Shown here piece after piece: positions 44,167 to 54,400 of a DNA stretch of 64,000 bases; position 1 is the stretch's first letter, and every line of letters starts with the position of its first letter. The translations under genes were made by a program, and so were the position numbers. Source of the stretch: Verrucomicrobiota bacterium (lineage in GTDB: Bacteria; Verrucomicrobiota; Kiritimatiellia; RFP12; UBA1067); assembly GCA_023269675.1 (NCBI GenBank), contig JAHFSX010000007.1:62001-126000 (forward strand). The letters are read 5' to 3'. The notes under the pieces were generated by a model. The model was given only the letters and a program-made list of their open reading frames with translations, was not told the origin of the DNA and made no database searches.

Positions 44167-45309
44167 TCAGAAGAGCTCGCGAATGACGGCGTCGCAGATT
44201 TCGCGGCCACGTGCGGTGAGCCGCCAGCGCCGTCCCCCGCGCTCGGTGATCCCGTGCCGGGCGAGCCGCTCCAGGCGCTCCTCCCAAACATCCGCGCGCG
44301 TGCGCAGCACGGGGAACCGCTGCGCCTCGGCCATGGGGTCGAAGCCTTCGTCCAGCCGCAAAGCGAAGACCACGCGCTCCATCGCGTCGTCGGCGGCGTC
44401 CAGCGTCTCCTTTTCGCAGGGCGGGAGTTGGCCTTGCGCGAGCGCCTCGATGTATTCGGCCAGGTCCTCGCTGTTGGTCCAGCGCGCGCGTCCGACACGC
44501 GAGGCGGCCGCCGGGCCCAGCCCCAGGAAATCATTGCCGCGCCAGATGCCCAGGTTGTGCTGGCACTCGAAGCCGGGCAAGGCGTAGTTCGAGATCTCGT
44601 AGCGCGCGAATCCCGCCTGATTCAGGACCGTTTCCGCCTGCGTCAGCGCGTCGAGTTGCGCATCGTCGTTGGGCAGGGCGAGCCCCTGGGCGGCCTGTGC
44701 CGCTAAACGCGTGCCCGGCGCGAGGCTCAGCGCATAGACCGACAGATGGGTCAGCCCCAACGTGACGGCGCGCTCGAGGGTGGCCTCCCACAGCGCCGGG
44801 GTGACGCCCGGCAGTCCGGCGATCAGGTCGATGCCGACATTTCCGAAACCCGCGTCCTGCGCCAGACGTATGGCGCGCAGTGCGGCCTCCGCGTTGTGGC
44901 GGCGCCCCATGCGCGCCAGCGTGTCGTCGTCGAAACTCTGCACGCCGATGCTGAGGCGGTTGACCCCCAGCGCGTCGAGCGTTTTCAGGATGGCGGGCGT
45001 GACCGAGGCGGGGTTGAGTTCCACGGTCCACTCTTCGACCGTGTCCAACGGCAGGCGGTCCGCGAGGCTCTCGGCCAGACGTTTCAGGCCCTGCGATCCC
45101 AGCATCGCGGGGGTGCCGCCGCCCATGTAGATGGTCCGCACGGGTTCATCCGCCGCCGCGGGATGCGCGGCCAGATGGTGCTCCAGTTCGCACGCGGGCA
45201 GTCCCTGATAGAGCGCGGTCAGGCTTGGAGCCGCCAGTACCGAGTAGAAACCGCAGTAGTGGCATTTGCCGTCGCAGAACGGGACATGGATGTAGAGGTG
45301 GGGTGTCAT
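44167..45309 (-). CDS. hemW: HemW-like radical SAM haem chaperone
   Basis: The protein has 380 residues. The radical SAM cluster is C12-x3-C16-x2-C19 (PFCDGKCHYCGFYS). Further motifs are TIYMGGGTPAMLGSQ, ELNPASVTP, LSIGVQSFDDDTLARMGRRHNA and GFGNVGIDLIAGLPG, all typical of the HemN/HemW group. A single Cys beyond the CxxxCxxC set, as in HemN (CxxxCxxCxC), is missing, which favours HemW (haem insertion) over coproporphyrinogen dehydrogenase. The neighbouring giant gene encodes a tetrahaem protein, but those haems are covalently bound in the periplasm, so a direct link is unlikely. Confidence 0.9.
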   Translation of the reverse strand: MTPHLYIHVPFCDGKCHYCGFYSVLAAPSLTALYQGLPACELEHHLAAHPAAADEPVRTIYMGGGTPAMLGSQGLKRLAESLADRLPLDTVEEWTVELNPASVTPAILKTLDALGVNRLSIGVQSFDDDTLARMGRRHNAEAALRAIRLAQDAGFGNVGIDLIAGLPGVTPALWEATLERAVTLGLTHLSVYALSLAPGTRLAAQAAQGLALPNDDAQLDALTQAETVLNQAGFARYEISNYALPGFECQHNLGIWRGNDFLGLGPAAASRVGRARWTNSEDLAEYIEALAQGQLPPCEKETLDAADDAMERVVFALRLDEGFDPMAEAQRFPVLRTRADVWEERLERLARHGITERGGRRWRLTARGREICDAVIRELF

Positions 45310-45458
45310 GACTTAAAACGCGAGCAAAGGCCGTACAATCGTGATATCTTGGAAGACATTTTTATGATACCGCCGCGCCGAGCTGGATGCGAGGCTAAAA
45401 AAGTTCGCGTCCCGTTGAGCGGTGGAATCTTCCGCCGCACCGTGTCCGTAAATTATCC

Positions 45459-45498
45459 TTGGCCGCTTGGCCCAAGTTTTTGCTAGAATATTAATATG
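45459..45498 (+). promoter_or_regulatory. Leaderless promoter with extended -10 for the giant gene
   Basis: TGC-TAGAAT (45481-45489) is an extended -10; a TTGGCC -35 at 45459 is 19 nt away. Transcription would begin at or next to the ATG at 45496. No purine-rich ribosome-binding site lies before that ATG, which supports a leaderless mRNA. Confidence 0.5.
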
Positions 45499-48400
45499 TT
45501 TCATGTGAGATATCTCGCCTGCGTTCTCGCCCTTTTCGCCGCTGCCGCGCCCGGCGCCACCCGAACGTGGGGCGGCGCCGGCTCGGACGGGCGCTGGACC
45601 ACGCCGGCCAACTGGACGGGCGGCGTCGCGGCCGTGCCAAACGACAGTCTGGTCTTTGCCGGCGGCACGGTGGCCAACACCAACGACTTTGACGGCGGGA
45701 CGGTCTTTGGCGGGCTCGCGTTTGGCGCGGATGCAGGCGCCTTTATTCTGAGCGGGAACAGTGTGGTGCTGGGCGGCAATGTCACCGACGCGGCCGCCAT
45801 CGCGCAGAAGGTGGACGTGGCGCTGGGACTGGGGGGCGAAGGGCGCGTTTTCACCGTCGTCACGAACGGGCAGCTGAGCGTGAGTCAGCCCATCAGCGGC
45901 GCGCCGGGCGTGGCGAAAGACGGGCCAGGCACGCTGACGCTCAACACGACGAACGCCTATGCGGGGGCGACCATCATCAGCAACGGCACGGTGCGGCTCG
46001 AGCCGGGTGTGACCGGCGCGCCGGTGTCGGGCATGCTCTACTGGCTCGATGCCGGGGACGGCGCGACCGTCATCGTGGACGCGTCGAGCCGCGTCAGCCA
46101 GTGGAGCGACAAGAGCGGGAACGGCCGGCATTTCACGCAAGCCGCGGCCGCGCGGCAACCGCTGCTGGTCGCCAACGCGCTGAGCGGCAAGCCGGTCCTG
46201 CGCTTCGACGGCGTGACGAACCGCCTCGTGCTCGGCGGCTCCACCGCGCCGCAAACCGTTTTCATCGTGTGCAGGGTCGCGGCCGGCAGCGGCCTCCGGG
46301 GCATCTGGGGCCTCAACCAGGCGGACACCGGGATCCGCATGGCTTCCGCCACGACCTGGCAGTATCCGGGCAATGCCAACGACTTCGGCAATCCCGCCGG
46401 CAGCGGCATGTTTGTCAACGGCGTCGCGACGAACCTTTTCACCTCCGGCGCGGCGCACCTGCTCGAAGTGGCGCGCGCCGGCAGCACCGTCTACGCCGCT
46501 ACGGGGCTCGGCGATTATTTCGCCTCTGGCAGCGTCCCGCCGCGGCCGTTTTGCGGCGACATCGCGGAGGTGCTGGTCTACGGGCGCGCCCTGACCGTTG
46601 CCGAGCGGCAGCAGGTCGAGGCGTATCTCGCGGTGAAATGGCTCGGAGGGCCCAGTTCCGTCACCGATGTGCTGCCCACAACCACGGCTGTCAGCCTGAC
46701 GGCCGAGGGCGCGACGCTGGACCTGAACGGCACCAGCCAGAGCATCGCCTCGCTGGCCGGCGTGGCGGGAAGCCGCGTGCAGCTGGGCGCCGCGACGCTC
46801 ACGGTCGGCGGCGGCGACTCCTCGTGCAAGTTCTCGGGCGTCCTCAGCGGCACGGGCGCGTTGACGAAGAACGGCGCGGGCACGCTGACGCTCACGAAGG
46901 AAAACGTCTACGCGGGGGCGACCACGATCAGCAACGGCACCGTGCGGCTCGAGCCGAGCGGGACCGGCGCGCCGGTGGCGGGCATGCTCTACTGGCTCGA
47001 TGCCGCGGACAGCGCGACCCTCAGCACGGACGCGTCTGACCGCGTCAGCCAGTGGCGAGACAAGAGCGGGAATAGCCAGCATTTCGCGCAGGCCGCGGCC
47101 GCGCGCCAGCCTCTGCTGGTCAAGGGCGCGCTGGACGGCAAGCCGGCGCTGCGCTTCGACGGCGTGACCAACCGTCTCGTGCTCGGCAACGCAACCTCGC
47201 CCCAGACCGTCTTCATCGTGAACAGGGTGACCCGGTTCGGCAGCAACGGCGGCATCTGGGGCCTCAATCAGGGGGACACCGGCATCCGCGTGGCCTCCGC
47301 CACCGCGTGGTATCAGCCGGGCAATGCCAACGACTTCGGCAACCCCGCGGGCAGCGCCATGTACATCAATGGCGTCGTCACGAACACTTTCATTTCCGGC
47401 GCGGCGCACCTGCTCGAGGTGGTCCGCGCCGGCAGCACCCCCTTCGCGGCCACGGGCCTCGGCGACTATTTTTCGGCCGGCAGCAATGCGTTGCGGCCGT
47501 TTGGCGGCGACATCGCGGAGGTGCTGGTCTACGGCAGCGCCCTGACCGCCGACCAGCGCCAGCAGGTCGAGACCTACCTCGCGGCGAAGTGGCTCGGCGG
47601 ACCGGGCACCGGCAGCGACCTGCTGCCCACAGCCACGGCGGTGAACCTGACCACCAGCAGCGCGGCGCTGGACCTGAACGGCACGAGCCAGAGCATCGCC
47701 TCGCTGACCGGCGTGCCGGGCAGCCGCGTCCTGATGGGCAACGCGACGCTCACGGTCGGCGGAGGCAACGCCTCATTCACGTTCTCGGGCGTGCTGAGCG
47801 GAACGGGAGCGCTGACGAAGAACGGTTCGGGCACGCTCTCGCTCGGCGGCGCCAACACGTTCACGGGCAAGACGCTCCTCAATGCCGGCAAGCTCAAGCT
47901 CCTCAGCGGCGGCACGCTGGAGGGGTCGACGAATGTCAACCTCGCCTCCGGCACGCTTTTCGACGTGAGCGCAATTGCGCCGTTCACGGTGGCCGTCGGC
48001 GGCCGGTTCAGCGGCGCTGGCAGCGTGACCGGTCTGGTCACGGTCGCAGGTGGCGCCGCTGTCGCGCCCGGCAGCACCCGCGGCACATTGACCTTCCAAA
48101 GCGGGCTCACCCTTCAGAGCAATGCCGCCGTGGAGGTCGAGGTCGATGCCGCCGCGGACCTGCTGCGCATTTCCGGCGGCGCTTTCACCTGTCAGGGCAG
48201 CGGCAAGACGCGTATCGACGTTCTGGCCGGGGGCAGCCTCGGCACGTTCACCCTGATCGACTGGACCGGTGCGGCGCCGTCGGGCGTGTCCACCAACGCG
48301 TTCGCGCTCGGCACGGTGCCGGCGGGATTCATCGGTTCCCTGCAGATCACCGGCAGCACGCTGCAGTTGACGCTGGTCCCGGGCGGGCCGCAGTCCGTCG

Positions 48401-51400
48401 CGACCAATACCCTGGCCTCCCTGCGCCTGGCGATCAACGACCTCGCCCGGCGCTACCCCGCCGAGTACGGGCCCAAGGCGTCCCTCTACCTGGCAAGGCT
48501 GGCCGCCATCGAAACGGATTTCCTGGGCGGCGGCCTGACCGCCGACAGCGCCTACCAGTTTCTCAAGCGTGACGCCCTGGTTCTGAAAAACCCGGCGTTG
48601 AGCTTCAACCGGCTGCTGTTCGTGCGCCGCGGCAGCGGCACCGGCCTGCCCGCGAACTGGCAGAACGTCTCTTCCATCGGCGACACCTCCTGCAATGACA
48701 CGTTCGCGGTGCTCGACATCACCAACAACACGGTCAGCACGCTCTACGCGCCGGCGATGAGCCAGTTCCTGGGGTATCCGAACCTGCACTGGAACGGCGA
48801 CCGGGTGCTCTTCACCGGCCAGGCGTCGACCAACGGAGCGCGGCCTTACGCGGTCTTCGAGATGAAGATCGACGGGACCGGCCTCAAGCAGCTCAGCCCC
48901 GCGGCCGGCTCCGACATCGACTGGTTCGACGCCTGTTACCTGCCCTGCGGCGACCTGCTCATGGCCAGCACAGCCACCTTCGCCGGCGTGCCCTGCGTCA
49001 CGGGCGGGGATGCGGTCGGCAACCTCTACCGGGTCGCCACCAACGGCGTCGTGCGCCAGCTCACGTTCGACCAGGACCAGAACTGGGGCCCGACCATCCT
49101 GCCCGACGGACGCGTGATGTTCACCCGCTGGGAATATTCCGACTCCGCGCATTACTTCTCGCGCATCCTGTTCACCATGATGCCGGACGGCCTCGAGCAG
49201 TTCGCCCGCTACGGCAGCGGCAGCTACTTTCCCAACTGCATTTTCGACGCCAAGCCCGTTCCCGGCAAACCCTCGCAGTTTGTCGCCGTCATCTCCGGCC
49301 ATCACGGGGTGGCGCGCGAAGGCGAACTGCTGCTCTTCGACGAGACCGTGAGCACCTTCGAGGCCGATGGCGTCCTGCACCGCTACTGCGGGCCGAACCC
49401 CGTGGTGCCGGAAGTGCGGGACATGTACATCGACGAGCGCAATCCGTGGCCGCGGTTCGTGCAGCCCTGCCCGCTGGACGAGAATCAACTCGTCGTCAGC
49501 GCCCGGACCGACGCCGCGAGTAGGTTCGGGCTCTATCTGGTGGACGCCTTCGACAACATCACGACGCTGTGCGCGGACAGCGGCGGCGCGCTCATGCACG
49601 CGACGCCCATCAGGGCCGTGCCCGCGCCGCCGGTGATTCCCGACCGCGTCAAGGCCGCCTCCACCAACGGCATCGTCAACGTCTCCGACCTTTATTTCGG
49701 CCCCGGCTTGAAGGATGTGCCGCGCGGCAAGATCAAGAGCCTGCGCGTCTACTCCGTCCATTACGGCTACCGCGGGCAGGGGGGCCACATCAACATCGGG
49801 GTGGATGGCCCCTGGGATGTGCACCGCATCCTGGGCACGGTGCCGGTTTACGAGGATGGCTCGGCCAGCTTTTACGCTCCGGCCAACACGCCGATCTCGG
49901 TGCAGCCGCTGGACGAGGAGGGCAAGGCCCTGCAGCTCTTCCGTAGCTGGTACACCGTGATGCCGGGCGAGTCGGTCTCCTGCGCCGGCTGTCACGAGAA
50001 GCGCAACGCCGGCATGTACAACCAGGCTTCCATCGCCTCGCGCAAGGCGCCCGACGACATCACCCCGTGGTTCGGGCCGGAGCGGGGCTTCAGCTTCCTG
50101 CGGGAGGTTCAGCCCGTGCTCGACCGGTACTGCGCGGGCTGCCACGGCGGACCCGGCGGACCGACCAACGCCGCGCCGGACCTCTACGCGACCGGCCGCG
50201 TCGTCCCGGCCAACACCGGCAACAGCTTCCCGCAGTCGTACCTCAATCTGCACCGCTATGTGCGGCGGACCGGTAACGAAGGCAACATTCGCATGAACAA
50301 CGCGGGCGAGTGGCACGCCGACACCAGCGAGCTGATCCAGATCTTGCGGAAGGGCCATTACGGCGTCGTCCTCGACACGGATTCATGGAGCCGGCTCGTG
50401 ACGTGGATCGACCTCAATGTGCCGGCCTGGGGCCTGTGGGGCGAGCACTCCACGGCCAACAATTATGCCGGCGCCCACGCCCGCCGCCTGCAAACGATGC
50501 GGGACTATGCCAACATCACCACCGATCCCGAACTCTACCCGACGCCCGATCCGGCGCGCGGGACGTTTACGGCGCCCGTGCCGCCTGCGCCGGTCGCGGC
50601 GGTCACGCCTCCGGCGGACAGCCTGTTCGACGCGTTCGGAGCCAAGGCCCGCCGCAATGCCGTGACCAACGCCGCGACCCCGGCCGAACTGACCTGCAGC
50701 CTGGGCAACGGGATCAGCCTGGTGCTGGACCTGATCCCGGCCGGCCGCGTCCTGATGGGCTCAGCCAGCGGCTACCGCGACGAGGCCCCGCAGACGGTCG
50801 CCACCAACAGCCAGCCCTTCTACATGGCCAAGTTCGAGATCATGAACAAGCAGTACGCGCTGTTCGATCCCGCGCACGACAGCGGGTTCGTGCCGATTCT
50901 CGGCAAGGACCACTGCGCCGGCGGCTGGAGCTGCAACGGCACCAACCAGCCGGTCATCCGCGTGTCCTGGGCCGACGCGATGCGATACTGCGAGTGGCTC
51001 ACGAAGCGGACCGGCCGCAAGTTCAGCCTGCCGACCGAGGCGCAGTGGGAATACGCCTGCCGCGCCGGCACGTCGGGCGACATGTGGTACGGGCCCGCGA
51101 CCCTGGCCTGGACCAACCGCACGCAGCTCGTTTCCGGCGACGGCTTCTACCGCAGCGGCATGTTCGACAATCTGGCGGGGCTGGAGTACCAGAGCGACCC
51201 GACCCCCAACCAGACCTTCAGCGGCAGCACGCCGCCTTGGTATTTGTGCAACACCAGTATCCGGGATGCCTGGGTGGCCCCCGCCGATGCCGACTCCTTC
51301 GCCTCGAATCCTTTCGGCCTGTGCGGCATGCACGGCAACGCGGCCGAGTGGACGCGCTCGACCTACGCGCCGTATCCGTACGCCGCCGACGACGGGCGGA

Positions 51401-54400
51401 ACCGCGCCGTCTACTCCGCCGAAGAGTGGCTCAACCTCCGCAAGGTCGTGCGGGGCGGCTCTTGCGTGGACCGGGAGCGCCGCTCCACCGCCTCGTTCCG
51501 CACAGCCATGTATGCCTGGCAGCGCGGCTACAACGTGGGCTTCCGCGTCGTGGCCGATGCCGGCACGGCGCTTTCGGGCCTGCCCGCCGCCCGCGTCACG
51601 GCCAGCCCCACCAACGGCACGGCTTCACTCGCGGTGGCCTTCGACGGCTCCGCTTCCCATGATGAGGACGGCACCCTGCTCACGTACGAGTGGCGCTTCG
51701 GCGACGGCGCGTCCGCTTCCGGCACCAATGCGGTCGCCCACACTTACTCGGTGCCCGGCAGCTATGTGGCCGCTCTGACGGTGACCGATGACGACGGCTA
51801 TACCGCCACCGTCAGCAACCGGATCTCGGTCCAGGCGCGGTCGAACAACGCGCTGGCACCTGTCGCGCGGTTTACGGTGTCACCTGCGGCAGGCGCCGCG
51901 CCGTGCCGCGTCACGTTCGACGGCACGGGCTCCAGCGCGCCCGGAGGCGCACTCGCGGCCTGGTATTGGGACTTCGGCGACGGGTTGTTCGGCGGCGGCG
52001 CGACGGCCGCCCACAGCTACCGGCAGGCGGGACGCTACCCGGTCTCGCTCACGGTCATCGACGACTCCGGGCTGCGCGACACGCGGGCCGGCACGGTCAC
52101 GGTCACCGGCGCCGGCGGCAACCAGGCCCCGCGCGTCGAGGCCGGGCCCGACGTGGTCGCGGCCGCAGGCGTGCCCGCGCCCCTGACCGGTCTCGTCAGC
52201 GACGACGCACAGCCTCCGTCGCCGGGAGCGCTCACCGTCACGTGGAGCAAGCTCAAAGGGCCGGGAGCGGTCACGTTCGGCAACGCGAACGCCACCAACA
52301 GCACCGCCACCTTCGGCACCAACGGCGTCTATGTGCTGCAGCTCGCGGCGTCCGACGGCGAACTGACCGGCTCCGACACCGTCCGCGTCACCGTTTCGGA
52401 TCAAGGCGTCTATCACTCGCCGCAGGAAGTGGCCTGGTCGCCCGACGGCAGCCTCCTGGCGGCGGCCGACGTCACCGCGCACGCTCTGGCGCTGATCGAC
52501 CCCGTGTCGGCGCGGTTGCTCCGCACCGTCCCGCTGGCGGGCGAACCGCGGGACCTCCTGTGGAACGGCGCCGACCGCCTCTGGGTTTCTGAACACGACG
52601 CCGGCTCGGTCGCGGAGATCGACCCGCTCACCGGCGCCGTTCTGCGGCGCTTGACGGTCGGACCCAAACCCTCGGGGCTGGCGCTGGCGCCGGGCAAGGG
52701 TCTGCTGCTGGTGGCCGACCGCGGCCTCGACCGCGTGGCGCTGCTGGACGTGGCCAGCGGCGAGACGCGTGCGTACGTGTCCGTCGTCCGCGAGCCCGTC
52801 TTCGTCACCGTCACCCCGGACCAGCAGTTCGCGCTCGTGGCCAACCACCTGCCGCTGGGAGACAGCCGCGACCCGCTGCTGGGCGCGGTCCTCAGCCTCA
52901 TCAATCTCAGCGACCCGCGCGAGGTGAGCCAGATCCGGTTGCCCGCCGGCGCCTCCTCCGTGCAGCGCCCCGTCTGTTCGCCGGACGGACGCTGGGCTTA
53001 CGTGCCCCACCTGCAGGGCCGTTCGCATCTGCCCACCACGCAGCTCAGCCGCGGCTGGGTCAGCACCTGCGCCCTGAGCATCATCGACCTCCAGAGCAAG
53101 CAGGTCTATGCCACGGCGCTCTTCGACCAGAGCGTCGATGGCGCGGCCAACCCGTGGGGCGTCGCGCTGAGCGCCGACGGCGGCACGCTGTGGGCCTCGC
53201 TGTCGGGCGTGCGCGAAGTGGTCCGGCTCGACCTCCGCGGACTGCAGTCCATGCTGGCGGCCGATCAGAACCTGCTGGCCAATCTGGGTTACGACCTGAG
53301 CACGCTCTACCGCAGCAATCTCGTGCAGCGCGTCGCGGTGGCGGCCGAGGGCCCGCGCGGCATCGCCCTTGCTCCGGGCCAGACCCAGGTCGCCGTGGCG
53401 GCCTACTTCGCCGGACAGGTCCTGCTGGTCGGCACCAACGGCGTCACCGCCGGCACCGTCGCCCTCGGCCCGCAGCCGCCCGAGGACACGCTCCGCCGGG
53501 GTGAGCGCCTCTTCCACGACGCCAACGGCAGCTACCAGCGCTGGGTCTCCTGTGTCACCTGCCACCCCGGCGCCCGCGCCGACGGCATGAACTGGGACAT
53601 GATGAACGACGGCTTCGGCAATGCCAAGAACACCAAGTCGCTCCTCCATGCGGCGCACACCGAGCCCGCCATGTGGACCGGCATCCGCGCCAACGCCATG
53701 GTCGGCGTCCAGGCCGGTTTCAAATTCATCGAATTCCAGGCTCACCCGCAGCAGGACTACGACGACATCTACAACTTCCTGGCCGCGCTCGAGCCCGACC
53801 CCAATCCGTATTGGGTCAACGGCAAGCTCACGCCCGATGCGGTTCAAGGCAAGGTGATCTTCGAGAGCGCCGAAGCCCGGTGCCTGCACTGCCACCGGCC
53901 CGACTACTATTACGCCAGCAGCAACAAATACGACGTCGCCACGCGCCACGAGAACGACTGGAGCCAGAACGACATCACCGGCTATGTCCCGCCCCCGCTC
54001 TTCGAGCTGTGGCGCACCGCGCCTTACCTGCACGACGGTTCGGCCCCGACCTTGCGCGATGTGCTGACCACGTTCAATCCCGGTGACGGTCACGGCAAGA
54101 CCTCGCAGCTGAGCCCCAACCAGATCGACCAGCTCGCGGCCTACCTGCTCCAGATCGGCGGGGACGCGCCTGCCGCCGGCACTGCGGCCTGCCGCCTCGA
54201 AGTGGTCAACGGCGACGGCGGCGGAGCGTACCTGCCCGGCAGCACCGTCACGATCGCCGCCATGGACAATCCGCCCGGCCTCGCCTTCACGGGCTGGACC
54301 GGTCAGCCCGTGCTCCAGCCGACCGCGCCCGCCACGGTGCTCCTGATGCCGGACACCGACGCCTCGGCCACCGCGCGCTTCCAAGACCTTCCGGGGCTGC

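Noticed and set aside
48413-50445. True hydrazine synthase (anammox)
   Set aside because: Only an alpha-like module is present; there are no beta/gamma subunits, and such modules are widespread in PVC bacteria that do not carry out anammox.
50690-51555. Active formylglycine-generating enzyme
   Set aside because: The FGE fold is clear, but only one Cys lies in the GGSC region where the enzyme needs a Cys pair, and no sulfatase gene is in the window.
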